DNA of 64,000 bases from a virus. The number at the start of each line of letters is the position of its first letter. The first letter of the stretch is position 1. The notes below the pieces were generated by a model. The model made no database searches and had not been told where the DNA came from. It worked only from the letters and a program-made list of their open reading frames with translations. The stretch covers positions 1 to 64,000 of IMG/VR virus record IMGVR_UViG_3300044646_001937; one strand, 5' to 3'. The position numbers were made by a program, and so were the translations under genes. Positions 1 to 8,435 of the stretch are shown here, piece by piece.

Positions 1-675
1 GTTCCTGAGCTATGGCCGTTCTGTGAAGACAAGAAAAAGATCAGTATCAAAGATCTGGATCTGTCTAACCAGTGTGGAAGTATTGAGGGAATATTGCTGG
101 GCGACATCCATATCCGCAGAGAGATGCGCTACTTTGACAATACCTGCAATAAGGAGTTGTTTGTAGGCTATTGCGGTAGCCTTGGTGTCACAGCAGCCAA
201 CGAGACCTCCAAGCCTGGTTTGTACTATTATGATGGACAAAAGCTTTCTACTGTAGAGTACACCCTACCCAGGAAGTACATAACCCTTGAGATTCACGAC
301 CATGTGGCTCCTGAGAGCGACTACCTGGTGGAGCTAAAGAAGAAATATGAGGTGTACAAGCAAGAAACTAAACGCCCTGTATTTCTGGTAAAGATATACA
401 AAGGCTCAGAAGTAGGCAATAACCTGAATTTCCTATATGATATTGGCTATGTACGCATGACCAAGGTTAAAGAGGATAAAGAAGGTAATGAAGAGATGGT
501 CAATATCAGGTCAGAGCTTAAGACTATGGATAGGATTGAGGCTGTACTAAAGCAGATGACATCCTCATTGGAAAACGCTGATCTTGTGTTTGATCTTGCT
601 AGTAAGCTTCTGACAGAAGCAGATCCTAAGATGGTATTAGATAACTATAAAGCAACAATCTATGGAACCGTATAA
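1..675 (+). CDS. SbcD/Mre11-like (T4 gp47-like) nuclease, C-terminal part
   Basis: The frame is open from base 1 with no stop, so the gene begins upstream of the window; only about 224 C-terminal residues are visible. The segment GDIHIRREMRYF followed by GYCGSLG resembles the last metal-binding motif (GHxH) and the PGS-type turn of Mre11/SbcD phosphoesterases, followed by the usual variable cap region. Known family members pair with an SbcC/gp46 ATPase to resect DNA ends; such an ATPase is encoded at 8668. The assignment rests on a partial motif plus that partner gene, so it is probable rather than certain. The stop overlaps the next start. Confidence 0.62.
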   Translation, partial: VPELWPFCEDKKKISIKDLDLSNQCGSIEGILLGDIHIRREMRYFDNTCNKELFVGYCGSLGVTAANETSKPGLYYYDGQKLSTVEYTLPRKYITLEIHDHVAPESDYLVELKKKYEVYKQETKRPVFLVKIYKGSEVGNNLNFLYDIGYVRMTKVKEDKEGNEEMVNIRSELKTMDRIEAVLKQMTSSLENADLVFDLASKLLTEADPKMVLDNYKATIYGTV

Positions 676-769
676 TCTTGCATCCTTAAACAAGCTACCG
701 ACGCCACTGGTACTAACAATAGTAATATTTGCCCTAGTGGCTTTTGCGATTCACTATAACGTAGACTAG
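662..769 (+). CDS. 35-aa single-pass membrane protein
   Basis: A short frame starting ATGGAACCG inside the end of the nuclease gene and ending one nucleotide before the next ATG. It encodes 35 residues with a hydrophobic stretch (about residues 13-30, LVLTIVIFALVAFA) and a short polar tail, so it looks like a tiny inner-membrane protein. The tight 14-nt overlap upstream and stop-T-ATG junction downstream support translation. No function is recognised. Confidence 0.5.
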   Translation: MEPYNLASLNKLPTPLVLTIVIFALVAFAIHYNVD

Positions 770-770
770 T

Positions 771-956
771 ATGACCTACATATTAAACATATACATAAAA
801 GACAAGCGTACGAAAAGCGGTAGAAGGATAGTCGGCTCATACGAGTATGACAGGAAAGACTTGGAAAGTATGCTTCGAGAAGTAAAAGCACTGTACCCCA
901 CCTACAAAGAAGATGACGGATACACATTTGAAATAGTAGAACCAGATGAAAATTGA
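771..956 (+). CDS. Small hypothetical protein, 61 aa
   Basis: Compact charged protein rich in Lys, Arg, Tyr and Asp, with alternating hydrophobic residues at the N-terminus that suggest a beta strand then a helix. It starts 1 nt after the previous stop and overlaps the next gene by 11 nt, as expected in an early operon. Not recognised. Confidence 0.65.
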   Translation: MTYILNIYIKDKRTKSGRRIVGSYEYDRKDLESMLREVKALYPTYKEDDGYTFEIVEPDEN

Positions 957-1545
957 TTTTATCCAATTACTAGAGAAAAACCACCGAGAAGCTATCAAGT
1001 CTATTAAACGCATGATTGACGTTGATGCTCAAGAATTTCCTAGTTACAAAGCATCGGCAGCACTATGCAGGTTTATTTATGATAGTGAAGATAGGTATCT
1101 ACTAATCCAAAAAGCTGAAAAGTTTACTTATTTTTACGAAAATGCACACGACTTTGAAATTCTGTGCAACAATATATATCACTCATTGACTGACGATGGA
1201 GATATTGCATTTGTGCAGGTAAACAACCACTACCCAGTCATCGTGTTTCAATCTCGATGGGAGATTAAGATTGATGATTTCGTATCAAAAAGTGAAAATG
1301 CATTATATGAAAGATTAAATGCATTTAAAAAAGAAAAAGGAATGCTTCCTCTTCACGAGAATAAGATGGTGATTTTCAATAATGCTTATGATTATATCGA
1401 AGCAGTTAAAAAATACCGTATAGACTCAGAAATTCAGAGCAACAGATTTGAAGAATGGAAAAGGTTGAAATTGAGATTAGCGGACAGACCACAAGCTAAT
1501 CTAGATGAAGTTGACTTCGCAACACCACATTTAAAAGAAGAATGA
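946..1545 (+). CDS. Hypothetical protein, 199 aa
   Basis: Soluble, acidic, alpha-helical looking protein. No transmembrane segment or catalytic motif is visible. Its start (ATGAAAATTGAT) lies within the preceding gene and its stop overlaps the next start by 4 nt (ATGA), so the three genes are translationally linked. Codon use is noticeably more A/T-rich than in the replication genes. Not recognised. Confidence 0.75.
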   Translation: MKIDFIQLLEKNHREAIKSIKRMIDVDAQEFPSYKASAALCRFIYDSEDRYLLIQKAEKFTYFYENAHDFEILCNNIYHSLTDDGDIAFVQVNNHYPVIVFQSRWEIKIDDFVSKSENALYERLNAFKKEKGMLPLHENKMVIFNNAYDYIEAVKKYRIDSEIQSNRFEEWKRLKLRLADRPQANLDEVDFATPHLKEE

Positions 1546-1823
1546 AAATCGATAAATCTATATTAAAAAGCATCTATCCAAATCATGGCAGACTATCAGT
1601 TAAACTAATTGAAAACCTAGGTATTGAAATTTTATCCTTCAATGAGTATCGCATCACCAACGCTGATGCTTTTATCAAAAACTTTTGGAGTAAACTTAGT
1701 GAAGAGCAAAAAGTCAGTTTGTTTTTGACTCAGCTGGTCGAATATGACGAGAGCATCGATGAACTTAAGAACAGCTTAAGAACAATAGAAGACAGATTAG
1801 ATAATCTAAAAATTACGTATTAA
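1542..1823 (+). CDS. Hypothetical protein, 93 aa
   Basis: Begins MKIDKS, the same opening tripeptide as the preceding protein (MKID). The C-terminal third (from about residue 66) has a heptad-like pattern of Leu/Ile and charged residues, suggesting a short coiled coil. ATGA overlap upstream and stop-T-ATG downstream. Not recognised. Confidence 0.7.
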   Translation: MKIDKSILKSIYPNHGRLSVKLIENLGIEILSFNEYRITNADAFIKNFWSKLSEEQKVSLFLTQLVEYDESIDELKNSLRTIEDRLDNLKITY

Positions 1824-1824
1824 T

Positions 1825-1971
1825 ATGGACAACACACACGTCAACATTCGCATCAAATACTGGCATTTTAAATGGGAGAAGGGAAAGTACTACCCAACTA
1901 TTAGCTACAACAGTTATCATAGAAAAAATAAAACTCCTTTCTTTGAAGTGTATAACTTTTTTTGGGCTTAG
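1825..1971 (+). CDS. Small aromatic-rich hypothetical protein, 48 aa
   Basis: A 48-codon frame starting 1 nt after the previous stop and ending in FFWA-stop. It is unusually rich in Tyr, Trp and Phe with basic residues, with no clear transmembrane helix. The junction context (TAA-T-ATG) is the one used by many genes in this window, which is the main support. Not recognised. Confidence 0.5.
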   Translation: MDNTHVNIRIKYWHFKWEKGKYYPTISYNSYHRKNKTPFFEVYNFFWA

Positions 1972-1991
1972 TCAGTTTAATGAAGATTAAT

Positions 1992-2225
1992 ATGAATTAC
2001 AAATTTGAATCAAAAAGAGACCAGGTGTACTTTACAAACTACACATCTCTGAAAAAAGCTATAGAGGATGCAGCAGGTGACGGAGATAGGCTGATTGCAG
2101 ACTATGAGGGGTTACTGGATATACTGGCCAGGAACGAGATCATGTTGAACCCTCAGTATACTGGGAAAAGAGGCGAAATAGATACAGCAGATATCTATCT
2201 ACGGCACCTAGAAAAAATAAATTAG
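1992..2225 (+). CDS. Hypothetical protein, 77 aa
   Basis: Start chosen at the ATG in the TAATATG context (MNYKFESK); an in-frame ATG at 1980 would add MKIN and is a possible alternative. Charged, soluble, helical looking. Ends with a TAG-T-ATG junction to the next gene. Not recognised. Confidence 0.62.
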   Translation: MNYKFESKRDQVYFTNYTSLKKAIEDAAGDGDRLIADYEGLLDILARNEIMLNPQYTGKRGEIDTADIYLRHLEKIN

Positions 2226-2226
2226 T

Positions 2227-2445
2227 ATGAATACACCTACACTAGAAGAGAAGGTAGCTCAATATGAGCAGTTTCTGCACAACATCAATATGCTGACAAT
2301 TTCTGGAAACGGTTCCGGTATTCGAACATTATTGAATAATGCAGATAGTTGGAGTTATGCTCATCGTGTTGGTAACGGTGAGCTTACTGAAGAACAACAA
2401 CAAGAAATTATTAATCGTAACTTTTGGAACCTGAATAACTTATGA
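2227..2445 (+). CDS. Hypothetical protein, 72 aa
   Basis: Small soluble protein, Asn- and Glu-rich, with a Gly-Asn-Gly-Ser-Gly turn in the middle. Its stop overlaps the next start (ATGATGA). Not recognised. Confidence 0.65.
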   Translation: MNTPTLEEKVAQYEQFLHNINMLTISGNGSGIRTLLNNADSWSYAHRVGNGELTEEQQQEIINRNFWNLNNL

Positions 2446-2780
2446 TGAACGAAGACGAACTGGAATTTTTAAGACTCATTAAAGAACGAGACTCAGCTCA
2501 GAGTGAAGTGAAGCGGTTAAAAGCAAGAATAGAGATACAAGAAGGCATTTCAAGGGATCTGCTCACGCAACGCGGAGAATTGCTAACTGAGTTGAATGTA
2601 TTGAAGGATCATATTCCTGACGTCACGAAAATGATCAAACCAGAACCATCTAGACTAGAGATTGCAGCCATGTTTAAAGCGGCATGGTTCGCAAACTCAG
2701 ACTATAATTCCTCAGATGCTTGCGATGACGGCTGGTGGATCGAACAGGCAGATAAACTCATAGAAGCAAATAAAAAATAA
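2442..2780 (+). CDS. Coiled-coil hypothetical protein, 112 aa
   Basis: Residues 5-58 are a run of charged residues with Leu/Ile at heptad spacing (predicted coiled coil), followed by a small domain with the sequence DDGWWIEQADKLI near the C-terminus. Such short coiled-coil plus W-rich tails are common in phage early proteins of unknown role. Two tandem ATGs (2442 and 2445) are possible starts. Confidence 0.7.
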   Translation: MMNEDELEFLRLIKERDSAQSEVKRLKARIEIQEGISRDLLTQRGELLTELNVLKDHIPDVTKMIKPEPSRLEIAAMFKAAWFANSDYNSSDACDDGWWIEQADKLIEANKK

Positions 2781-2781
2781 T

Positions 2782-2982
2782 ATGGGGCACTCAAACTACA
2801 AACTATCAGACGAACAAAAGAAACAATTGAATATGATTGCTGAATCGATGATTCATGTAATTGAATCTAAGCTGAGTGATGATGTCGGCGGAATTCTAGA
2901 TCCTTATAATGGCCGTAAAGCAGACCTCAATAAACTTACTGCTATGATATGGTATATTGGAGATCAAATAGCTTCTTATTAA
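2782..2982 (+). CDS. Hypothetical protein, 66 aa
   Basis: Small soluble protein, helix-turn-helix like distribution of hydrophobics but no clear DNA-binding motif. It is joined at both ends by TAA-T-ATG junctions. Not recognised. Confidence 0.65.
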   Translation: MGHSNYKLSDEQKKQLNMIAESMIHVIESKLSDDVGGILDPYNGRKADLNKLTAMIWYIGDQIASY

Positions 2983-2983
2983 T

Positions 2984-3268
2984 ATGGAGCGTAATCTTAT
3001 GAGTGAACTAAAAGTTGAGGTTTTATCTGAAAAGAGAAACATAACCATGGGCGAGTTGGTCAAAGACTATGCTGCCATCATCGACAAGCAGCGAGAAGAT
3101 ATTAAGAATTGGGAAAAGTGCGCAGAAGCTCTAGTGGATTATGCTCATGAGTTTGTGCATCAATTATCCTTATGGGGCAAAGGATACGATAGAAATGATA
3201 GGCAGATCAAGCACGCAGAAGATGCTATTGAAGAATACCTGAAACTTAAAAATAAAAACACACAGTAA
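2984..3268 (+). CDS. Hypothetical protein, 94 aa
   Basis: Mostly helical, with EKRNITMGELVKDYAAIIDKQ in its first half and a Lys-rich C-terminus. The start is the ATG in TAATATG (2984); a second in-frame ATG lies at residue 6. No membrane segment. Not recognised. Confidence 0.65.
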   Translation: MERNLMSELKVEVLSEKRNITMGELVKDYAAIIDKQREDIKNWEKCAEALVDYAHEFVHQLSLWGKGYDRNDRQIKHAEDAIEEYLKLKNKNTQ

Positions 3269-3270
3269 TT

Positions 3271-3477
3271 ATGCCTAATACAACAGTAAAAGACTTCGTA
3301 AATCAAATTGAAAGCCTCCTAAGTAATATTCTAGAAGCACACGACTATGCTATAGAGAAAATGCAGGATGAATTAGATGAAAAGACAGACCTGCTAGAGA
3401 AAATGCAGGAAGAGCTAGATCAAAAGACAGACCTACTAGATAAGTATGTCTCTGAAAACGAGAATGACGATGTATGA
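3271..3477 (+). CDS. Coiled-coil protein with an internal duplicated segment, 68 aa
   Basis: Contains two near-identical copies of the pattern EKMQDELDEKTDLL (about residues 29-42 and 43-56), so a short coiled-coil segment has been duplicated in tandem at both protein and DNA level. Expected to oligomerise. The stop overlaps the next start by 4 nt. Function not recognised. Confidence 0.68.
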   Translation: MPNTTVKDFVNQIESLLSNILEAHDYAIEKMQDELDEKTDLLEKMQEELDQKTDLLDKYVSENENDDV

Positions 3478-4085
3478 AAACACCAATACCTGAACCTGGA
3501 AGTAAAGTAAGGTTTAAGAGTGTAGACCTCTTTTGGTATGTGGAAGCTAGCAAAGCAGCCGGTAAGCTGTTGAAGCCTGGCGAGGAATATACCGTAGCCT
3601 ATACAAACACTAATTCTAGTTGGACCGCAGTAGTTTTAAAAGAATTTCCAGCACATAAGTTTTGCTTAAGCTGGTTTGAAATACCCGAGACCATGGAAAA
3701 AAACGATAAATTCAAAGTAAAAGTCATTAGAGAGCAAGTTATCAAGAATCAGGCGGCTAGCGACAAATTATATAATGAACTCGCAGAGAGCCTAGGCGTA
3801 GACGAAGATGATCAGGAAGCACACGACTATCTTCATGATGCTATATTTAACAGCAGCAATGAAGAAGACTTCAACTATGCTATCAACTGGTTTGACATTA
3901 AGATCAAAGAAGCCAGGCAGCGTAAATTAGAAAAACAATTGAAAGAAAGCTCTCTGAGAATTCAACAAGCACTGTCACACATCAATAAGCCATACTCCAG
4001 ACTGGAAATACTTGATATGTGGCTTTCTGGTAATTTTAATGCAGAGCTGTTACTGCACCACACACTCTTAGAACTAGCGAAATAG
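3474..4085 (+). CDS. Hypothetical protein, 203 aa
   Basis: N-terminal ~70 residues look like a small beta domain (VRFKSVDLFWYVEASKAAGK, EEYTVAYTNTN) and the rest is helical and highly charged. No catalytic motif is visible. Overlaps its upstream coiled-coil neighbour by 4 nt. Not recognised. Confidence 0.75.
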   Translation: MKTPIPEPGSKVRFKSVDLFWYVEASKAAGKLLKPGEEYTVAYTNTNSSWTAVVLKEFPAHKFCLSWFEIPETMEKNDKFKVKVIREQVIKNQAASDKLYNELAESLGVDEDDQEAHDYLHDAIFNSSNEEDFNYAINWFDIKIKEARQRKLEKQLKESSLRIQQALSHINKPYSRLEILDMWLSGNFNAELLLHHTLLELAK

Positions 4086-4086
4086 T

Positions 4087-4296
4087 ATGCCTCACAAGAT
4101 AGCCTATAAGTACTACTCTTATGAGTGTGGAGATGGTTGTTGCGTTGAGAATGGCTATGATTGGTACGTAGACGGAGAATTTATTCTTCGTTCTACATGC
4201 GAAGATAGCGGCTGGATGGCAGTAATACGGAAATTGGGTATTGACGCAAAGCTGGTAGGATTAGATGAAAACGATGAAGAAATCTGGGAATTATGA
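4087..4296 (+). CDS. Small Cys-rich hypothetical protein, 69 aa
   Basis: Carries the cluster CGDGCC near residue 15 and an acidic C-terminus; the two Cys clusters could bind a metal but a classical CxxC pair is not present. TAG-T-ATG junction upstream and an ATGA overlap downstream. Not recognised. Confidence 0.65.
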   Translation: MPHKIAYKYYSYECGDGCCVENGYDWYVDGEFILRSTCEDSGWMAVIRKLGIDAKLVGLDENDEEIWEL

Positions 4297-4487
4297 GTGA
4301 CATTAACTGGAGAGACATTACAGAGGACGAAAGCTTGTTTGACGAGCAAAACAAAGACCGAGAGATACTGATAGAGACTGCAGACAATCACAGTATGCAT
4401 TTTAGCAAAGCTCAATATGTTCAAAACTATCCATACATGGATCGAAGCATTCAACAGCCTGTAGCTCGATACGCTTTTATTGATTAA
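4293..4487 (+). CDS. Hypothetical protein, 64 aa
   Basis: Short acidic protein with no obvious motif. ATGA overlap upstream, TAA-T-ATG junction downstream, which is the main evidence that it is translated. Not recognised. Confidence 0.6.
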   Translation: MSDINWRDITEDESLFDEQNKDREILIETADNHSMHFSKAQYVQNYPYMDRSIQQPVARYAFID

Positions 4488-4488
4488 T

Positions 4489-5082
4489 ATGATCAAAGAG
4501 AACTCAGTAAAGGTTAGGTACGAACACAGGCTCACAGAAGATTTTAATACTCTCAAAGAGGGTATAACTCTTCACTGTCTAGAAAATAGTGATGAAATAC
4601 CGCACTATTCAGCTTGGAATGGAATTGAGTTTATTACTATTCCTCGAGATAAGATTAGAGTGTATCAAGTAACAACCAAACACATAGTAGAAGAAACACC
4701 TGTAGATATTAGTATGGAAACACATTTTGACGCATACATGAAGTTCCCGGCAACCTCAGAATATGATCTGGGTACGTTTGATCGGTTACGTAAATTGCTT
4801 GGATCAGTAGAAGCAATTGAATGCAGCTTTGGAATTGAGTTTTCTTGTGGAGATGGAAAATACATGTCACTTCTGGATACAGAAGAAGAAGTAGAAAAGT
4901 ATGACGGAAAAGTTTGTTTACTCACCCCTCCTCGCTTACATACCATCAAGATGTCTATGCTGCCAGAGCAAATGAAAGCTGACAAAGATCACCGTTTCAC
5001 CATCAAATACAAACCCAAAACAGAAGAGCAAATCTTCTATATTAACGGCAAAGAACGAAATAGATTGAGTATTAGAAAATAA
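4489..5082 (+). CDS. Hypothetical protein, 197 aa
   Basis: Start taken at the TAATATG context. Alternating hydrophobic/polar segments suggest a mixed alpha-beta soluble protein; CSFGIEFSCGDG in the middle and a basic C-terminus are the only marked features. Not recognised. Confidence 0.72.
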   Translation: MIKENSVKVRYEHRLTEDFNTLKEGITLHCLENSDEIPHYSAWNGIEFITIPRDKIRVYQVTTKHIVEETPVDISMETHFDAYMKFPATSEYDLGTFDRLRKLLGSVEAIECSFGIEFSCGDGKYMSLLDTEEEVEKYDGKVCLLTPPRLHTIKMSMLPEQMKADKDHRFTIKYKPKTEEQIFYINGKERNRLSIRK

Positions 5083-5088
5083 AATATT

Positions 5089-5664
5089 ATGACATACGAA
5101 GACCTAGCAAAAAAATATCCGTTATTGTTTGAAAACTCCCAAGATTCAAATTCACCATTTGCTCACTTTGGGTTTGAGTGCAATGACGGCTGGTACGACA
5201 TCATTGACGGTTTGTGTGAATCTCTGTATAGAAACTACAGAATCACAAATCAAAGACTAGACTATGTAGAGTCAATTCTGAAGGATCTGGATAGATACAT
5301 TCAGTACAGAAAAGATCTCACAAAAGAGCAGGCGCTTCAAAATCTTGAAAAAGAAAAAAGCGAGCTGTTAGTTGAGCTGGAAGAAGCTAAACGAGGCGTA
5401 CCTATAGTCTCACAGATCAAAGAAAAATTCGGTACTCTAAGATTCTATGTAGATTTTAGAGAAGGCGTTTCAGCCTGCAGCACAAGCAGAGTATATGCTC
5501 TTGTAGATTTTGCAGAGCACATGACCGAGCTGACCTGCGAACAGTGCGGAAACAAAGGAGAAACATACGAAATGGGCTGGCATAAAACACTATGCCCAAT
5601 ACATGCAATGGACAAGTACGGAGTAGAAAAAGTAGCAGAATATCACAAAGCAAAAAACGAATAA
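5089..5664 (+). CDS. Zinc-ribbon protein of a widespread phage family, 191 aa
   Basis: Central coiled-coil segment (about residues 60-105) followed by VSQIKEKFGTLRFYV and a C-terminal zinc-binding pattern CEQCG...GWHKTLCPIH (about residues 152-176). This arrangement, a conserved KFGTLRFY block before a Cys4/His ribbon, is one I associate with phage hypothetical proteins of unknown role. Probably a small metal-stabilised protein that binds nucleic acid or protein; function unproven. Confidence 0.75.
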   Translation: MTYEDLAKKYPLLFENSQDSNSPFAHFGFECNDGWYDIIDGLCESLYRNYRITNQRLDYVESILKDLDRYIQYRKDLTKEQALQNLEKEKSELLVELEEAKRGVPIVSQIKEKFGTLRFYVDFREGVSACSTSRVYALVDFAEHMTELTCEQCGNKGETYEMGWHKTLCPIHAMDKYGVEKVAEYHKAKNE

Positions 5665-5669
5665 CTATT

Positions 5670-6026
5670 ATGAAATACTACATCAGAAAAACAGAATCAG
5701 CCAGGGTCGCATACGCAAACAAGCCAATTGAGTTAGACCCTGAAGAGTTCAAGAATCTAGAAAACAACCCTTACACAGGAAGCGAGCCTCACGAGTTCCT
5801 AGAGTATATTTACAGCCTTCGCTGGGATGTAGAGGCAGGGGATTTGCCAGAAGACCTGGAATTTGAGACACAGCAAAAGCTTGAAGAGCTATTTCAAGGC
5901 GAAATGAAAGAGATCTACAACTCTGCGTCAGATGTAGATGAGAGCTTCCTAGAACTAGGTGAGCCTGACGAGAAGTACAGAAAGACCGGAGGGTTTGACG
6001 TTCACGTTCGCACTGAGAAAAACTAA
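5670..6026 (+). CDS. Acidic hypothetical protein, 118 aa
   Basis: Strongly acidic (many Glu/Asp). ATG taken 6 nt after the previous stop. Such acidic early phage proteins are sometimes DNA mimics, but no motif proves that here. Followed by a TAA-T-ATG junction. Confidence 0.7.
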   Translation: MKYYIRKTESARVAYANKPIELDPEEFKNLENNPYTGSEPHEFLEYIYSLRWDVEAGDLPEDLEFETQQKLEELFQGEMKEIYNSASDVDESFLELGEPDEKYRKTGGFDVHVRTEKN

Positions 6027-6027
6027 T

Positions 6028-6237
6028 ATGGTATCCACAGGCTTTCCAGGAGACAGTGATCCTAGAGATGAAGAACAAGATCCAGAGCTTTGCGAATTTT
6101 GCGATGAGTCTATGGAGTGGGAAGATGATGCAGAGTATGATCCTGATTTAGGTAGAGTAGTACGCTCAGGTGGAAGTTTTTGCTGCACAAACAAAAACTG
6201 CGCAGGCAAGCTAGAAGCAGAAGAAGATGAAGAATGA
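6028..6237 (+). CDS. Acidic zinc-ribbon protein, 69 aa
   Basis: CEFCDESMEW (residues 22-31) and CCTNKNCAGK near residue 52-61 give a likely Cys4 zinc ribbon in a very acidic 69-residue protein. ATG in TAATATG context; overlaps the next gene by 4 nt. Function unknown. Confidence 0.68.
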   Translation: MVSTGFPGDSDPRDEEQDPELCEFCDESMEWEDDAEYDPDLGRVVRSGGSFCCTNKNCAGKLEAEEDEE

Positions 6238-6476
6238 TTACGTATAGATGGAATCATAATCACCCACCCAAAGAGCCATCTAACTTTGAAGTTTTTAACG
6301 ATGGAAAATTAGTCCATTCGGGGACGTTCAGTGAAGGGATGTCTCTGGCGGCTGATTTGCAGACGAATAATTTAAAAGAGCGTATGGCTAGAGCTTTAGA
6401 AATAATTGATGAGCGTGTAGCCTGCGCGGACACAAGAAACAAATTAAAAGGACTATTATATGCCGATACTAGGTAA
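6234..6476 (+). CDS. Hypothetical protein, 80 aa
   Basis: N-terminal half has an aromatic, beta-like pattern (YRWNHNHPPKEPSNFEVF), C-terminal half is a charged helix. Overlaps the downstream gene by 17 nt. Not recognised. Confidence 0.62.
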   Translation: MITYRWNHNHPPKEPSNFEVFNDGKLVHSGTFSEGMSLAADLQTNNLKERMARALEIIDERVACADTRNKLKGLLYADTR

Positions 6477-6651
6477 AGACGGGGTACTACCAGAAATGGA
6501 GTTCAAGTGTAACGACTGTGGAGACATTGTGAAGGGTGATGATATTATAAATGGTGAGTATTTATATATTATTTATCGAGATAGAGAAAACCCTGAAAAA
6601 TCACTCTGGCGCTGCGAATGCTGCCAGGACGACCAAGACGATAGAGACTAA
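6460..6651 (+). CDS. Zinc-ribbon protein, 63 aa
   Basis: Two CxxC knuckles, CNDCGD (residues 17-22) and CECCQD near residue 53, separated by about 30 residues, make a classical zinc ribbon. It is one of three zinc-ribbon proteins in this early cluster. Function unknown. Confidence 0.68.
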   Translation: MPILGKDGVLPEMEFKCNDCGDIVKGDDIINGEYLYIIYRDRENPEKSLWRCECCQDDQDDRD

Positions 6652-6655
6652 AATT

Positions 6656-6841
6656 ATGCTGTGCGACGAAATTGAAAATAAACTTAGAGATCAGTTAAAA
6701 GTTATAAAAGTGTGGGCTACTCATTTGATAGAGAATAGCCGTCCAACTGAAACCCCTGCAGGAGAGTCTAGCTACTATTGTGCTAAGGCTTTTCTCACAG
6801 AAGAATTAAAAAAAATCGTAACAGAAGAAACACACAAATAA
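6656..6841 (+). CDS. Hypothetical protein, 61 aa
   Basis: Helical, charged. ATG at 6656 follows the previous stop by 4 nt; an upstream frame extension would overlap the zinc-ribbon gene and is unlikely. TAA-T-ATG downstream. Not recognised. Confidence 0.58.
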   Translation: MLCDEIENKLRDQLKVIKVWATHLIENSRPTETPAGESSYYCAKAFLTEELKKIVTEETHK

Positions 6842-6842
6842 T

Positions 6843-7043
6843 ATGTGCAGTCTAACTGAAGAGCAGATGGCCGCAATCACCTGTGCATTCCTGGACCTAA
6901 GAGGAGCATATCAAGCATATGAGACCATGGATCCTGGTTCGCACGACTGGAAATCACACAAGCAAACTATTGTAGACCTTGTAGCGTCTTTTGATTTTCT
7001 TGCGTCGGCTGTGGCTACTACATTTGTATCTGGAGATGATTAA
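6843..7043 (+). CDS. Hypothetical protein, 66 aa
   Basis: Small helical protein with a mildly hydrophobic C-terminus (FDFLASAVATTFV). Overlaps the UV endonuclease start by 8 nt, so the two are probably co-translated. Not recognised. Confidence 0.62.
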   Translation: MCSLTEEQMAAITCAFLDLRGAYQAYETMDPGSHDWKSHKQTIVDLVASFDFLASAVATTFVSGDD

Positions 7044-7926
7044 AAAAGGCGTTTGCTGTATTGTACTGGCTCTTGAGCCTTTAAAGTTTAGAACTATCAC
7101 ATACAAAAGCTTCAGCTCCCTACCCAGGGAGCTGGGGCTGGCTAAGCTCGGGGAGATCATCGAGCATAACATGGATGTGACAGCTGCAGCTATAGCATAC
7201 TGTGGCGAGCACAATCTAAACTACAGAATAAGTTCTAGCCTGTTTCCCCTTATCACATATGATAAGGCGGAGGTAAAGATGAGAGACTTGCCTAACTTTT
7301 TCCAGATATTGGCAAAAGTACAGAACATCAAACATACTAGAGAGAAGTATCCTGACACAAGGCTCAGTATACATCCTGATCAGTTCAATGTTCTAGCCAG
7401 CGAAAATCAAGATGCTGTAACCAGAACAATCAGAGAACTGGATTTCTATTCAGACTTCATGAACGATATTGGCTGTTATGATATCATTATGAATCCTATC
7501 AACATTCATATGAATGCTAATGGAGACTGGGATAAGATTGCAGACAAGTTTGTAGAAAACTATTCTAGATTAAAACTGCATACCAGAATGCGTCTTGTGT
7601 TGGAGAACGACGACAAGGCTTCAGGCTGGAGTGTTAAAAAACTAGATCAGTATATGAAGCCTAGAGGAGGTTTTCCTATCACCTTCGACTATCTTCACCA
7701 TAAGTGCCACCCTGATGGTCTGACAGAAGAAGAGGCATTCAATATTGCCTACGAATCATGGGGACCAATAATTAGGCCATTGTTTCACTATAGTGAATCA
7801 GCTCCAGATCAAAACAACCCTCGTAAACACGCAGACTATGCTACAAGGTTGCCAGATACGTATGGTAAGTCTATAGACCTAGACTTCGAGTTTAAGCTGA
7901 AAGAAAAGTCATTTGAGAATCTATGA
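7036..7926 (+). CDS. uvsE: UV damage endonuclease (UvdE/UvsE family)
   Basis: TIM-barrel endonuclease of the UVDE family, which nicks DNA 5' of UV photoproducts and starts an alternative excision repair route. Family signatures are in order: an N-terminal region with ISSSLFPL, SIHPDQFNVL at about residues 113-122, NIHMNANGD, LVLENDDKAS at about residues 189-198, TFDYLHHKCH and HYSESA near the C-terminus. These hold the metal-binding His, Glu and Asp residues. Length (296 aa) is typical. Start taken at the ATG overlapping the preceding gene. The phage also encodes a HhH-GPD glycosylase-like protein and a RuvC-like resolvase, so base-damage repair is well represented. Confidence 0.9.
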   Translation: MIKKGVCCIVLALEPLKFRTITYKSFSSLPRELGLAKLGEIIEHNMDVTAAAIAYCGEHNLNYRISSSLFPLITYDKAEVKMRDLPNFFQILAKVQNIKHTREKYPDTRLSIHPDQFNVLASENQDAVTRTIRELDFYSDFMNDIGCYDIIMNPINIHMNANGDWDKIADKFVENYSRLKLHTRMRLVLENDDKASGWSVKKLDQYMKPRGGFPITFDYLHHKCHPDGLTEEEAFNIAYESWGPIIRPLFHYSESAPDQNNPRKHADYATRLPDTYGKSIDLDFEFKLKEKSFENL

Positions 7927-8105
7927 AAATATCAGAACTAATTGAAGAGTTAGAAGTTCTTAAAGTTGAACATGGAGACCTTATTGTAATTGCAGTAGAT
8001 GAAGAAGGCAAATACGAAATCGGTAATACTCATGTAAGTGATTATGAGGTATACAACGGTAAAGGAGCATACGATACGCAACTAGCCATAAGACTTTGTC
8101 CATAA
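7923..8105 (+). CDS. Small hypothetical protein, 60 aa
   Basis: Begins MKISELIEELEVLKVEHGDLIVIAVDEEG, a layout (short helix, then GDLxV strand) that I recognise from many phage and bacterial small proteins of unknown function. ATGA overlap with the UV endonuclease gene. Confidence 0.7.
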   Translation: MKISELIEELEVLKVEHGDLIVIAVDEEGKYEIGNTHVSDYEVYNGKGAYDTQLAIRLCP

Positions 8106-8116
8106 AGTTTATTAAT

Positions 8117-8431
8117 ATGAAAATACTAAATACAGAAGAACAGTATAAGCCTAGAACAGATTTTGCCGCTATGGCAACATACGATATAGCTCTAGGTGAG
8201 CGAGTATTGACTAAGCTAGAGCTATTCTCAAAAGAGAAAAACATTCAACTAGACAAAGAAGAGTGTAAAGCCTTACTAGAAGCTCTAAACGGTGAAGGTT
8301 GGCTGATACGTAAATACCTAAACCGAGAGGAATATCAACCGTACAGCCTGATGTCAGGGTCGCTAGATGGCAGCTCGTCCGAATGTGAGTTGTCTGTATT
8401 CGATAGCGACGCAATAGCAGAAATAAAATAA
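8117..8431 (+). CDS. Hypothetical protein, 104 aa
   Basis: Soluble, mixed helix and loop, Ser- and Glu-rich. ATG in the TAATATG context 11 nt after the previous stop. No motif recognised. Confidence 0.68.
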   Translation: MKILNTEEQYKPRTDFAAMATYDIALGERVLTKLELFSKEKNIQLDKEECKALLEALNGEGWLIRKYLNREEYQPYSLMSGSLDGSSSECELSVFDSDAIAEIK

Positions 8432-8435
8432 AACT

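Noticed and set aside
5670-6237. DNA-mimic anti-restriction proteins
   Set aside because: The proteins are acidic, but there is no family match to support a mimic function.
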